Assembly: GCF_000419525.1 (NCBI RefSeq)
Contig: NZ_ATTE01000001.1
Coordinates: 2,588,655-2,652,654, forward strand
Length of the DNA: 64,000 bases
Source: Leucothrix mucor DSM 2157
GTDB lineage: Bacteria; Pseudomonadota; Gammaproteobacteria; Thiotrichales; Thiotrichaceae
Direction: 5' to 3'
Notes under the pieces: generated by a model
The model's database searches: none
The model's input: the letters and a program-made list of their open reading frames with translations, nothing else
What the model was told of the DNA's origin: nothing
Made by a program: the position numbers and the translations under genes
Shown: positions 28,063-37,357 of the stretch, piece after piece
How positions within the stretch are numbered: the stretch's first letter is position 1
Layout of the letters: each line of letters begins with the position of its first letter

Positions 28063-28695
28063 TTAGATAGCGGGATTCATTGTATAAGTTCCCATATGCG
28101 ATGCACTTGCCAGAATATGACCCTCCATAGCCGCCAACGCATCCTGAGCACTGAACTCACCTTGCAGTTCTAAAGTTTCAACATCCAGCGCATAAACCTC
28201 AAAATGGTAGTGATGCACGATACTGTCATTCCATGGTGGACAAGGGCCATCATAGCCACCGTAAGTACCTTCCATATCAGGATCGCCTGCAAACCATCCG
28301 GTGTAGTCATTCTTGCCGGTTAGGCCTTGTGCGGTTTGACCCACCGGCTTGCCTCGCGGCGTGATGCCTTGACACACTTCACCTTCATCCAGACCAGATA
28401 CATCAGCAGGAATATTTACAAGCACCCAATGAAAGAAATCTACACGCGGCAAATCAGCCGGAACCGTCTTGCCTGCTTGATTTACATCTTCGCCTGAAGA
28501 TGGTACATCCGGATCACGACAGATAACCGCAAAGGAACGCGTACCCTCTGGCGCATCAGACCAGCGAATATCAGGGCTGATATTATCACTTGGCGCAAAT
28601 GGGCTATCAGTGCCCGGACGACCAAATGCGTATTTCGCAGGAATTGCTGAGCCATTGGCCCAAGCGTCAATGTGAACGGAAAATTGTGTGTTCAT
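28063..28695 (-). CDS. YbhB/YbcL family (PEBP, Raf-kinase-inhibitor-like) protein
   Basis: A 210-residue phosphatidylethanolamine-binding-protein family member. The signatures are SPDIRWSDAPEGTRSFAVICRDPD, here cited in part, FFHWVLVNIPADV, YGGYDGPCPPWNDSIVHHYHFEVYAL and a C-terminal helix. The DPD and HHYHF residues line the anion-binding pocket. The bacterial proteins are soluble and of unknown function. It lies between gnd and the nuclease-like gene with no clear partner. Confidence 0.88.
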   Translation of the reverse strand: MNTQFSVHIDAWANGSAIPAKYAFGRPGTDSPFAPSDNISPDIRWSDAPEGTRSFAVICRDPDVPSSGEDVNQAGKTVPADLPRVDFFHWVLVNIPADVSGLDEGEVCQGITPRGKPVGQTAQGLTGKNDYTGWFAGDPDMEGTYGGYDGPCPPWNDSIVHHYHFEVYALDVETLELQGEFSAQDALAAMEGHILASASHMGTYTMNPAI

Positions 28696-28859
28696 TGCTT
28701 ATACTTCCTATGCTTGATGTTTAAACGACGTTATAAACGCATTGTAGTATCAAATAACCAAGTACCAAAAAATACTCTCATTAGCCTGCGCTATTCAACA
28801 CAGGCTGGGAGATTAGTGTAGCGCAGCCTCTCAGCCCGAGTTCAAGACTTCAACAGCAA

Positions 28860-30308
28860 TTAAGCATCATAGCTGGAGCTAGGCACATCACCACCCGCAC
28901 CCGTCCAATTAGAATGGAAACGCTCACCCGCTGGGCGGTCAGTGCGCTCATAAGTATGCGCTCCAAAGTAATCCCGCTGCGCCTGCAACAAATTCGCTGG
29001 TAAATTCGCAGTACGATAGCCATCATAAAATGCCAGTGCCGCACTCATGGCAGGTGTTGGAATACCAACCTCAATCGCTTTAGCTAACACCTTACGCCAG
29101 CCCGCTTGCGCCTCGCCGACCTTGCCACAGAAATACTCATCAATCAGCAAACTATCCAACTCAGGCGAACGGTCATAAGCGCGCTTGATATCATCTAAGA
29201 ACACCGAACGGATAATGCAGCCTTGGCGCCACAGCTGCGCAATCGCACCGTACTGTAGATCCCAGTTAAATTGCTCAGAGGCTTCACGCATCAACATAAA
29301 GCCCTGCGCATAAGACACCATTTTTGACGCTAACAATGCATCACCCAGCGCTTCAACAAACTCAGCCTGCTCTGCCGATAAGTCGACTGCCGGTGGCGCT
29401 TGCAAAATACCAGACGCCACGACGCGCTCATCTTTTAAAGCAGACAAGCTACGTGCAAATACCGCTTCGCCAATCAGCGTGACCGGAATACCAAAGTCCA
29501 GCGCATTGATCGCCGTCCACTTACCGGTGCCTTTTTGGCCGGCTTTATCAACAATGCGATCAACGACGTACTCGCCATCTTCTTTAAAGTTAAGAATGTC
29601 AGCGGTGATTTCGATTAGGTAGCTTTCAAGGTCGCCTTTGTTCCACTTGGCAAACACCGCTTGCATCGCCGCATTGTCCATTTTCAGCAGGTCTTTCATA
29701 AAGTGATACGCTTCGCCGATCAGCTGCATATCGCCATACTCAATCCCGTTGTGAACCATTTTCACAAAGTGGCCCGCGCCATCACTACCTACCCAATCGC
29801 AACAAGGCTGGCCGTCTTTAGTTTTTGCACTGATGTCTTGGAGAATGTCTTTGACCAGTGGCCATGCTTCCGGATTGCCGCCTGGCATAATGGATGGCCC
29901 GAAACGCGCCCCCTCTTCTCCACCAGAAATACCGCTACCGATAAAGCGGATGCCTTTGGCTTTAAGATCGATCGAACGACGCTGGGAGTCAGGGTAGTTG
30001 GCGTTTCCGCCGTCGATAATCACATCACCTTCATCCAATAGTGGCAGCAGCTCATCAATCACCGCATCAACTGCATCGCCAGCCTTCACCATCAACATGA
30101 TTTTACGAGGCTTGCTCAGCATACCGACCATGGCTTCGTAGCTTTCAGCGCCTACGATATTAGTGTCTTTTGCCGGGCCGTTGAGGAAATCCTGAGTGAC
30201 GGAAACTGTGCGGTTGTAAGCAACAACCTTGTAACCTTTATCATTCATATTGAGGATAAGGTTCTGACCCATTACTGCAAGGCCAATGAGCGCAATGTCG
30301 TAGTTCAT
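28860..30308 (-). CDS. gnd: 6-phosphogluconate dehydrogenase (decarboxylating)
   Basis: An enzyme of about 482 residues, the family's usual length, that oxidatively decarboxylates 6-phosphogluconate to ribulose 5-phosphate with NADP+. It begins with the Rossmann segment IALIGLAVMGQNLILNM, and has the catalytic SGGEEGARFGPSIMPGG loop and the KMVHNGIEYGDMQLI lysine motif. The start at 30308 has AGGA 7 bases upstream, while 20 extra codons are open before it. Together with zwf it supplies NADPH and pentose phosphates. Confidence 0.97.
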   Translation of the reverse strand: MNYDIALIGLAVMGQNLILNMNDKGYKVVAYNRTVSVTQDFLNGPAKDTNIVGAESYEAMVGMLSKPRKIMLMVKAGDAVDAVIDELLPLLDEGDVIIDGGNANYPDSQRRSIDLKAKGIRFIGSGISGGEEGARFGPSIMPGGNPEAWPLVKDILQDISAKTKDGQPCCDWVGSDGAGHFVKMVHNGIEYGDMQLIGEAYHFMKDLLKMDNAAMQAVFAKWNKGDLESYLIEITADILNFKEDGEYVVDRIVDKAGQKGTGKWTAINALDFGIPVTLIGEAVFARSLSALKDERVVASGILQAPPAVDLSAEQAEFVEALGDALLASKMVSYAQGFMLMREASEQFNWDLQYGAIAQLWRQGCIIRSVFLDDIKRAYDRSPELDSLLIDEYFCGKVGEAQAGWRKVLAKAIEVGIPTPAMSAALAFYDGYRTANLPANLLQAQRDYFGAHTYERTDRPAGERFHSNWTGAGGDVPSSSYDA

Positions 30309-30397
30309 GTTTGATTCCTGATCGGTTTCGGATGGGGCGCGAGTGTCGCCGATCAGGATAGCAATCACAAGGGTTGAGGTAAAACCCTACGGAAAGT

Positions 30398-30844
30398 TCA
30401 TGCTTGCCAGAGCATCAGTCCATGAGCCAATACGACTAACGCTGTCACTCTAAGCCTTAAGCCGAGATAGTAATCTGGCCGCTTGATATGACTCATAACC
30501 AGTGCCTCTAATAAGTAGAGTGCTATAAACCCCAAAGCCGTAATGACCAGTGCTATCGATGAGTCTGCCAATAAAAAGGCAAGCCAAGCAGCCAATGTAA
30601 TGGCATTGCTAGCAAGCGCAATGCGTTTGATCCTGACCTCCTCATTCACCACTTGACCCCATAAGGTGCCAGCCATAAAACTTAAAATCGCCAAGCCATA
30701 AGTTAGAAACCATTGACTCGCAGCAACTCCTAAAAAAGAGTAGTTAGAGACGCTCGCATAGACAGCCAAAAAGAATGGCAATGCACCGAGGTAGGTCAGT
30801 AGTTTAATCAGTGCTAAATTATTGATAGCCATAATAGTTGCCAC
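30398..30844 (-). CDS. DUF3429 family membrane protein
   Basis: A 148-residue protein with about four to five hydrophobic helices and the DUF3429 pattern (LTYLGALPFF; YGLAILSFMAGTLWG). The family is found in alpha- and gammaproteobacteria and has no known function. It is 89 bp upstream of gnd on the same strand and could be co-transcribed. It may start at the internal ATG MAINN, four codons later. Confidence 0.78.
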   Translation of the reverse strand: MATIMAINNLALIKLLTYLGALPFFLAVYASVSNYSFLGVAASQWFLTYGLAILSFMAGTLWGQVVNEEVRIKRIALASNAITLAAWLAFLLADSSIALVITALGFIALYLLEALVMSHIKRPDYYLGLRLRVTALVVLAHGLMLWQA

Positions 30845-31061
30845 TCATAAGGTTTGCTTATTCATATTCCAGTACTCCTCAAAGCCAATATAAAGGTATT
30901 TAGCACTTTCTTTTCCTTATCAGCATGAAATAACAGTAATCCACAAGAATTTACATCAAATAAACCTAACCCCAAGTTACCATCGATGCACATCTGGGAC
31001 AAAAAAGCTTGTCGAGCATCACAGGCCGTGTGATTTTGGATACCTTTCAATCAATTATTAT

Positions 31062-32063
31062 CTAATTCTCCGTGAAAACTTCGCTTGCGGGCATTTTCCC
31101 TTTAAGTACTTTTAATGTTCTCAATAACGAAGAAGTAACATCTCTGTTGTTATCATCCACGATGAAATGCTGTGCCTCCTCGAATCCCCAATCTATCTGC
31201 TTCAGATTTTCATCTGTAATACTATCTATAAGCTCCCGAATATGTCCCACTAACTCTTTATCTTTATTGGTTTGATAAAGTTCAACAGCATCAAAAAACC
31301 AAGCTAAGTACTCTTTTCTTGATATTACATCTTTAAGTTTATTTCGAAGCTCTAAATATCGATCATGGTGCCCAGTGAATAAGGACAATTCGCACAAATT
31401 CAGTGCAGCTCTATCGTTTTCCGGATCTAATTTTAATATTTTCTCTAACACAGATAGAGCTTCCGGAAATCGCTTGAGCTTTAATAGACATAGCTCCTTT
31501 TGTTCAAGCAAGGCAGTATTATCGCTATCCATATCCAAGCCTATCTCTATATACTCTAGAGCCTGATGATGAAAATTTCGTTGAATATATGAAGAAACCT
31601 TTTCAATTAACTCAAGCACTCGCAATCTAGTGTCTTGTGTTGCATTACTTATAGATATTTTTTCCAGCTCTTCTTTCGCCCTTTTTTGCTGGAACTCAAT
31701 TTCTTTGAGGCGCTCCTCAGACTGTCCTCGAACCTCCCTAAGCTGTCGCAACTCATCACGAAAGTCTTCACGTATATTTCCAATACTCTTAATTCCAAAA
31801 AAAGCGAATACCGTGAATGTCGCCAGCACAACTGTTATCATCAAATTTATGGTTTGAATATTACTTCCGTAAGCTTCTTTTAATAAATTTTTCTCAATGG
31901 AATAGTTAAGTTGATCACGCCTAACCTCAGAAAGCTGTTGCTCAAGCGTGCTAACTTTCTCCAAAATGTCATCGACTCCCTTAGTCTGAGAATCGATTTG
32001 ATTTCCAAATGCAACGCCAGAAAAAATCACGAGTACAATTACTAAATTAATTATTTTTTCCAT
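31062..32063 (-). CDS. Membrane-anchored coiled-coil/TPR protein, AT-rich
   Basis: A 333-residue protein with an N-terminal signal or anchor (IINLVIVLVIFSGVAFG), a first coiled coil (about 30-60), a membrane helix (about 72-92), a second charged coiled coil (about 95-145; FRDELRQLREVRGQSEERLKEIEFQQ in part) and TPR-like repeats (about 155-250, with LDPENDRAALNLCELSLF). The start at 32063 is supported by CAGGA 5 bases upstream. The gene is visibly richer in A/T than its neighbours, which suggests a separate origin. No enzymatic motif; it probably mediates protein-protein contacts at the inner membrane. Confidence 0.65.
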   Translation of the reverse strand: MEKIINLVIVLVIFSGVAFGNQIDSQTKGVDDILEKVSTLEQQLSEVRRDQLNYSIEKNLLKEAYGSNIQTINLMITVVLATFTVFAFFGIKSIGNIREDFRDELRQLREVRGQSEERLKEIEFQQKRAKEELEKISISNATQDTRLRVLELIEKVSSYIQRNFHHQALEYIEIGLDMDSDNTALLEQKELCLLKLKRFPEALSVLEKILKLDPENDRAALNLCELSLFTGHHDRYLELRNKLKDVISRKEYLAWFFDAVELYQTNKDKELVGHIRELIDSITDENLKQIDWGFEEAQHFIVDDNNRDVTSSLLRTLKVLKGKMPASEVFTEN

Positions 32064-32168
32064 TTCAATCCTGAAGTTCAATTACAGCCAACTGCGTTGG
32101 CGCTTAGCTCTATACAGCTCTTAATACATCTCTTCTATAATATATTAAATGGATAACTTTTTCCCATC

Positions 32169-32846
32169 ATGAAACAAAAAACCTACACCGGAACCACCTG
32201 CAAACAGATCGACCGCATTGCCATAGAACAGTACGGCTACTCCGGCCTTCAGCTCATGACAACCGCAGGCGAAGCCGCCTTCCAACACATCAAAACCTAC
32301 TACCCTACGGCCAGATCGTTACTAATTCTCTGTGGCAGTGGCAATAACGGTGGCGATGGCTATGTGGTTGGCTCTTACGCATTAGAAGCAACATGGGATG
32401 TCACCATTATCGCTACTGAACCGCCCAAAACTCCAGACGCTAAAACGGTCGCACAACACTATGAATCACTCGGCGGGCAAATCATTGGAGCCTCCGATTT
32501 AGACTCACTCAAAGCAAAGCCAGACCTCATTATCGACGCGCTACTGGGTGTGGGTTTGACAGGTGCGCCACGCGGTGCTTATGCAGAACTAATTAAATTT
32601 GCCAATCAACAAGCAGCGCCGATTGTTGCTTTAGATGTGCCCAGCGGCTTAGATGCCGATACCGGTCAGGCATTCTCGCCCTGCATTCAAGCAGAGCACA
32701 CCATCACCTTTATTGCTCAGAAATTAGGGCTAGTGACTGGTTCTGGAGTGGCCTGTGCAGGCGTGGTTGATGTGGAAACACTAGGGCTTATCCCTGAAGT
32801 GTATGATCTAGTCGACGCTGTAGAGATTAGCGACTCAGCCATTTAA
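32169..32846 (+). CDS. nnrE: NAD(P)H-hydrate epimerase (YjeF N-terminal domain)
   Basis: A 225-residue stand-alone YjeF N-terminal domain. The GSGNNGGDGYVVG loop, the KPDLIIDALLGVGLTG segment and ALDVPSGLDADTG are diagnostic. It epimerises the damaged R form of NAD(P)HX so that the dehydratase can repair it. In most bacteria this domain is fused to the dehydratase; here the fusion partner is absent, so a separate dehydratase is expected elsewhere. Its stop overlaps the end of the convergent DUF4303-like gene by 4 bp. Confidence 0.9.
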   Translation: MKQKTYTGTTCKQIDRIAIEQYGYSGLQLMTTAGEAAFQHIKTYYPTARSLLILCGSGNNGGDGYVVGSYALEATWDVTIIATEPPKTPDAKTVAQHYESLGGQIIGASDLDSLKAKPDLIIDALLGVGLTGAPRGAYAELIKFANQQAAPIVALDVPSGLDADTGQAFSPCIQAEHTITFIAQKLGLVTGSGVACAGVVDVETLGLIPEVYDLVDAVEISDSAI

Positions 32847-33454
32847 CTGTTTTGAGCGAGGCAATACTGCTGGTAGCCCAACAGCTTGTCATGCCAATAC
32901 GGAGAATTCAGCCGTGCCGAGGCTTGAACATACCCGGCGACTTGATCATTATCCGCAGCGTCAGCCACTTGATACCCCAGAAAGAGATCCTTCTCAAATA
33001 GCGCTGTGTTAAACACGCCATCTTGTTTGAGTTTTATCAGTGTTTGAATAATCGCTTCAGGTATGGCCTTAGTAATATGCGCTTCCGCCGCCTGAAAATC
33101 AGTCTCATCGTCAAACTCACAACCCTCGTAAAGCACATCGTAGAGCGCAATCAGGTACTCTGAAAGTGAAAAGAATACCTCCGAATGCAAACCAATGTAT
33201 TCCCACTCATCCGCACAGATTTCCAGATATGCCTTGGGTATTTGAAATGCTTGCTCAGCAGCGACTTTTTGCTTTCGCTCTAAGCTCTCAAGCGTTGCAA
33301 CGGCAACATACACCCCCTGCTCAAAACCATAGCTATACACATTAAAGCCATAGATTTTTTCGCCCGCTAAGTCTTGCTGAATCAGCTCAATATACTTAAT
33401 ACAAGCCTGATATAACTCGGCTTCGATCGTTTGTTGTAGGGTATAAAGTTTCAT
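32843..33454 (-). CDS. DUF4303-like protein
   Basis: A protein of about 203 residues. The pattern KIYGFNVYSYGFEQGVYVAVATLES followed by ADEWEYIGLHSEVF, cited in part, fits DUF4303-type proteins, many of which belong to the immunity/SUKH-like set associated with polymorphic toxins. No toxin gene is adjacent. It is acidic and has no signal peptide, so it is cytoplasmic. The frame begins with a second ATG two codons earlier. Assignment by eye only. Confidence 0.5.
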   Translation of the reverse strand: MKLYTLQQTIEAELYQACIKYIELIQQDLAGEKIYGFNVYSYGFEQGVYVAVATLESLERKQKVAAEQAFQIPKAYLEICADEWEYIGLHSEVFFSLSEYLIALYDVLYEGCEFDDETDFQAAEAHITKAIPEAIIQTLIKLKQDGVFNTALFEKDLFLGYQVADAADNDQVAGYVQASARLNSPYWHDKLLGYQQYCLAQNS

Positions 33455-33475
33455 AGGCATCGGCTCGATATAGGC

Positions 33476-33757
33476 TTATGTTCGCTCAGCAAGGCACTCA
33501 TAGCCTGCCATTTCAAACTCACGACAAATCCAAGGGCGCTTATCATAGATACTACAAAGCATCGTGGCGCGGTCCAAGGCAGCGCACCATCCATCATCTA
33601 AGCGAGCCATGGTCATTCCACCCCATTTATCGACTTCAATAAACTCCTCGGGCACGCCGGTATCAGTAATCAACATCACTTCCAAACGGCAGCAGTTTGC
33701 TCTACAGGTGGCGCAGGTTATTTCTTCGCTTGGCACGCTCGTTACTTCACTCGTCAT
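33476..33757 (-). CDS. YkgJ family cysteine-cluster protein
   Basis: A 93-residue protein with eight cysteines arranged as CATCRANCC near residue 16, GWCAAL and MLCSIYDKRPWICREF, then a last Cys in YECL. This is the pattern of the YkgJ/DUF-type zinc or iron-binding CxxCxxxCC proteins. Function unknown. It lies 21 bp upstream of the DUF4303-like gene on the same strand and is probably co-transcribed with it. Confidence 0.83.
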   Translation of the reverse strand: MTSEVTSVPSEEITCATCRANCCRLEVMLITDTGVPEEFIEVDKWGGMTMARLDDGWCAALDRATMLCSIYDKRPWICREFEMAGYECLAERT

Positions 33758-34008
33758 TGTTTACTATTCACCCGTTTTATATCCTGAAATTTGATCTCAT
33801 AATGTTTGCATAGCACTATGCTACATGGAAGGCTCTCATCGCTGATTGATGTAAGGTCTACGCTCTCCAAACCAAGACGCCCGCCGTGGTGGCCGAACCT
33901 ATCACGGATCAACAATAAATAGTATGACTAAGCCTTCACGTAGTAGCATGATGAGCAATGTCCGGCTGCAATCGAAGCCGTCACTATAAAAGTAACTGAG
34001 TAGTTAAT

Positions 34009-34926
34009 GTGCGCGCCATTACCCTAATCTACAATCCGGCATCGGGCACCTTACTGGAGCTGGCTGCTGAAGATGATTTGCCGGTTTACTTTAAATCGCT
34101 GCTCGCCGCGTTTCCCGAAGTGCAGCTTACACTGGTCGCGTTTAAAGGCGATCAGCTGAATCAATTAAAACGAGACCTTAAACGCACGCCACCCGATGCA
34201 GTCTGGGTAGCTGGTGGCGATGGCACGGTATTAGCCGTTGCCAGCCTGACCGAATCACTAAATATTCCGCTCGGCGTGTTACCCGGTGGCACCATGAATT
34301 TGCTGGCGCGAGATATTGGCATGAGCCTGACGATGAAAATGGCCGTTCGCCAACTGATTTATGCCGAAGTCGAATACATTGACCGCGCAGAAATTAATGG
34401 TCGCCCTTTTCTGTGTATTTCTAATTTTGGCATGTCGACTAAACTCACTGAGCGGCGTGAGAGACTTAGGCGTCATGCTGGCTGGATACGCTGGCCAATG
34501 ATGTTGGGCTATATGCTCAAATTTATGTTTATCTACCCACCCATCCATATTCGCTTAGAAGAGAATGGCAAAGTCCATCAGCTGCGCACGCGTGCGGTGA
34601 CCGTCACTAATAACCCACTGGCCGCTGAGAGCACCATCATTCCCATGCGTTGCGCTTTGAATCAAGGCGTGCTCGGCGTTTATGTGACACGCGACCGCTC
34701 AATCTGGTCACTGCCCCGGCTTATTTTTAGACTACTGATCGGCGACTGGCAAGGGGATGAAGACATGCTGATTTTCAAAGCCTCATCCGTTAAAGTGAGT
34801 TTTCGCCGGCGCAAACGTAAGCTCAAAACCATGAGCGATGGCGAGTTATTTCGCGATAAAGTCCCGCTGAAATACCGCATTTATAGCCGCGTTTTGCCAA
34901 TCCTCAAACCTGGAGTCATACCGTGA
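34009..34926 (+). CDS. Diacylglycerol kinase-family lipid kinase
   Basis: A 305-residue DAGK-catalytic-domain protein. It has the N-terminal YNPASGT, the nucleotide-binding GGDGTVLAVAS loop (about residues 68-78) and LPGGTMNLLARDIG. It should phosphorylate a lipid such as diacylglycerol or a sphingoid-type base at the inner membrane. The start is GTG (34009-34011), with only a weak GAG upstream. It overlaps the metallophosphoesterase start by 4 bp (GTGA), so kinase and phosphoesterase are made together. Confidence 0.88.
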   Translation: MRAITLIYNPASGTLLELAAEDDLPVYFKSLLAAFPEVQLTLVAFKGDQLNQLKRDLKRTPPDAVWVAGGDGTVLAVASLTESLNIPLGVLPGGTMNLLARDIGMSLTMKMAVRQLIYAEVEYIDRAEINGRPFLCISNFGMSTKLTERRERLRRHAGWIRWPMMLGYMLKFMFIYPPIHIRLEENGKVHQLRTRAVTVTNNPLAAESTIIPMRCALNQGVLGVYVTRDRSIWSLPRLIFRLLIGDWQGDEDMLIFKASSVKVSFRRRKRKLKTMSDGELFRDKVPLKYRIYSRVLPILKPGVIP

Positions 34927-35717
34927 CTTGTATCGCTCACCTGTCTGATCTGCACTTTGGGCGCGAATTGCCCTCCATTATTGATGGCTTGCTGAAAAGT
35001 CTGGATGTCATCCAACCAGAGCTAATCATTATTAGTGGCGATCTAACCCAGCGCGCAACGCATCGGGAGTTTCGGGATGCCCGCGCGTTTCTAGACAGCC
35101 TCAAACAGCCGTACATGATTATTCCGGGCAATCATGATTTATCGGCATATCGACTGTGGGAACGCTTTATTTACCCTTGGCGCAAGTGGCGCAACTATAT
35201 CTCGGATGACCTTCAGCCGGTGGTGAAGCGCAAGGGCTTTACCGCGACCGGTGTGAATACCGCACGACGTATTGGCTTTTATCTGGACTTGTCACGTGGG
35301 CGTATTAGCCAGCATCAAGTGAAACGAGTCTGCAAAGTATTTAAAGACACACCGGAAGATTCCTTGAATATCGTCGTGGCACATCACCCTTTCTGGCTGC
35401 CCGAATCAAGCCTTAGCCGCAGCCTGATCGGCAATCGCGATCACGCCATTAAGTCCTTTAGCGAAGCGGGGGTTGATCTAATTCTTGGCGGACACATTCA
35501 CTTAGCGTATGTAGAGCCAGTTAAGGGCATTATTGTGTCTCATGCGGGCACCTCAACATCGCACCGTTTGATTGCCCATCAACCCAATAGTTTTAATGTA
35601 ATCAAAGGCGACCGAAAACAACTGGTCATGGAAGAAATGGAGTGGACGGGGCACAAGTTTGAATGTGTAAACCCGGAGCGATTTAAGCGCACACCACACG
35701 GCTGGCAGTTGCAGTAG
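34923..35717 (+). CDS. Calcineurin-like metallophosphoesterase
   Basis: A 264-residue phosphoesterase with all five metal-binding blocks: LSDLHFGRE, SGDLTQRA, GNHDLS, AHHPFW and GGHIHLAY. The family hydrolyses phosphomonoesters or diesters, including cyclic nucleotides and lipid head groups. It starts with GTG overlapping the lipid kinase stop, so a joint role in phospholipid turnover or repair is likely but inferred. No signal peptide. Confidence 0.88.
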   Translation: MTCIAHLSDLHFGRELPSIIDGLLKSLDVIQPELIIISGDLTQRATHREFRDARAFLDSLKQPYMIIPGNHDLSAYRLWERFIYPWRKWRNYISDDLQPVVKRKGFTATGVNTARRIGFYLDLSRGRISQHQVKRVCKVFKDTPEDSLNIVVAHHPFWLPESSLSRSLIGNRDHAIKSFSEAGVDLILGGHIHLAYVEPVKGIIVSHAGTSTSHRLIAHQPNSFNVIKGDRKQLVMEEMEWTGHKFECVNPERFKRTPHGWQLQ

Positions 35718-35831
35718 CGGCTTGATTATTCTAATTTAATCACAATACTTAGCCATACGCTCTAGCCTGTTTTTATCATGAAGCGGGGTATACAATGGCT
35801 TATCAATTCACTAATCATGAGAAGGATATTT

Positions 35832-36332
35832 ATGACTAAACTACCTGCTACTGTGCTTTCAACGCTCGCTACCGTCGGATTCTCCCTCATGACTTTCTCA
35901 GCGTCGGTGAACGCCGAAGAAGTGGGTGATGTGAGTGTCGATTGGCTAGGCGGCGACATTAAAATTGAAGCCATCGATGACCCCAAAGTACAGGGCGTTA
36001 CTTGCCATGTCGCCTATTTTGACCGCGGAATGATTGATCGTTTGCGCAATGGCGAGATTTTTAGCGACCCATCCAACTCATCGATTGCTTGCCGTCAAAC
36101 CGGCCCGCTAATTATTGGTGATATCGAAAAGGATGATGGTGGTGAGAACGTATTTTCAAAGCGTACATCATTGGTTTGGAAGTCGCTGAAAGTGACGCGT
36201 GTTTATGATGAAGAACACCAGACACTGATCTACTTATCGCATGCCACGGAAGTCCAAAACGGTTCTGCTAAAATGGCTATTTCAACAGTACCGCTATTCG
36301 GTCAAAATGTGACTTGGACTGAAGAGGAGTAA
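35832..36332 (+). CDS. creA: CreA family periplasmic protein
   Basis: A protein of about 166 residues with a signal peptide (TVLSTLATVGFSLMTFSASVNA) and the CreA core (EEVGDVSVDWLGGDIKIEAIDDPKVQGVTCHVAYF in part, then SIACRQTGP and FSKRTSLVWKSLKVTRVYD). Two cysteines could form a disulfide. CreA is a conserved periplasmic protein of unknown function. The ATG at 35832 has GAAGGA upstream and directly precedes the signal peptide; the frame opens 18 codons earlier. Confidence 0.9.
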   Translation: MTKLPATVLSTLATVGFSLMTFSASVNAEEVGDVSVDWLGGDIKIEAIDDPKVQGVTCHVAYFDRGMIDRLRNGEIFSDPSNSSIACRQTGPLIIGDIEKDDGGENVFSKRTSLVWKSLKVTRVYDEEHQTLIYLSHATEVQNGSAKMAISTVPLFGQNVTWTEEE

Positions 36333-36352
36333 GTCCGTTTATAGGCTGCGGC

Positions 36353-37324
36353 TTAAGCTAAGATGGCTTCAGCAGCAGCCCAGCCAGAAAGTACTGCGCC
36401 CTCCACTTTCGGCCCGCCAAAGGCATCGCCGACCAATACCAACATCGGTCTATCGCTAATCACTAAGTACCGCTGCTCAACCGGAGCGGCGGGCTTGCTG
36501 TAAAGCCAGGCATGCACCTGATACGACTCAACCGCTGCGCCTAACTGCTGACTGGCTGCGGCTAATAATTCCTGAGCAACCTCATCCCGATCACGGTCCC
36601 AATTATCCCGGCTGTAAGCGGCGCTGGCGTGAATCGTAACTGCTGGCTTGGCCGATACACCTTTAGCCTGGTTATCTGCAATCCATTCGATGGGCCCTTC
36701 GCTAAATCTCAACGCACCCGGCGTGGCAATAGCCGATGGCTGATCCAATGTCGCCATCACGGCAATACAAGGGTCGTATTCAACCCCTTCTAATAGCGCT
36801 TTATCCCGAGCTAACATCGCGACATTGCCAGCTTCCAGTAACGCCAGTGTTTGCGGCACGGGTGAGCTAATCACCACCGACTCACTAAAAATAGTCTCGC
36901 CAGATTCCAACGTCGTCAGCCACCCATTTCCGCTCATCGCGACCTTGCTGGCACGTTGCGAGAGCATAATATCTAACCCAGAACCCAGTTGCTTAGCCAT
37001 CGCGCTCATGGTCGGAATACCACGATAACGTGGGTGCGATTCTGTCTCGCCATTTAGGCTATGAAACCATGGCTCAACAAAACCACGCGATTCCCAACGC
37101 TTCATTAACTCCTGAAAACGTGGCGATCGGGTGGTGGCAAACTGCGCGCCATGCTCGGCAATCGCGCCACCCATACGGCGATTGGCTAAGCGGCCACCGA
37201 GCCCACGTGCTTTATCGATCACCAATACATTCTTACCCGCTTCCTTTAAATCAGAAGCAGCAGCTAATCCGGCCATACCGGCACCAATCACTAATATTTC
37301 AGCCGTGTGTTGAGCTTGAGACAT
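36353..37324 (-). CDS. COG3380-type FAD/NAD(P)-dependent oxidoreductase
   Basis: A 323-residue flavoprotein with an N-terminal dinucleotide motif (VIGAGMAGLAAASDL) and the RGLGGRLANRR segment. The C-terminal FAD contact is GDAFGGPKVEGAVLSGWAAA. It belongs to the renalase-like/COG3380 amine-oxidase group. It is the last gene of the Cfa operon, 33 bp after the DUF3833 gene. Its substrate is unknown; operon context suggests oxidation of a modified lipid or a cofactor by-product. Confidence 0.82.
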   Translation of the reverse strand: MSQAQHTAEILVIGAGMAGLAAASDLKEAGKNVLVIDKARGLGGRLANRRMGGAIAEHGAQFATTRSPRFQELMKRWESRGFVEPWFHSLNGETESHPRYRGIPTMSAMAKQLGSGLDIMLSQRASKVAMSGNGWLTTLESGETIFSESVVISSPVPQTLALLEAGNVAMLARDKALLEGVEYDPCIAVMATLDQPSAIATPGALRFSEGPIEWIADNQAKGVSAKPAVTIHASAAYSRDNWDRDRDEVAQELLAAASQQLGAAVESYQVHAWLYSKPAAPVEQRYLVISDRPMLVLVGDAFGGPKVEGAVLSGWAAAEAILA

Positions 37325-37357
37325 GCATTCCCCTTTCCACCTGTTAAACAGTATTTG

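Noticed and set aside
30862-31050. 62-codon minus-strand frame between the DUF3429 gene and the TPR gene
   Set aside because: It begins with TTG, has no ribosome-binding site, no recognisable motif and AT-rich composition like the surrounding non-coding DNA. It could be a remnant of a gene, but I cannot support it.
32087-32101. GCCAAC-TGC-GTTGGC inverted repeat upstream of the TPR and nnrE genes
   Set aside because: Short arms (6 bp) and no second copy in the window; it could be an operator, but there is no further evidence.
33758-34008. Gap before the lipid kinase gene, searched for a tRNA or regulatory RNA
   Set aside because: No cloverleaf, T-loop GTTCGA-type box or terminator could be found; it appears to be ordinary promoter DNA.
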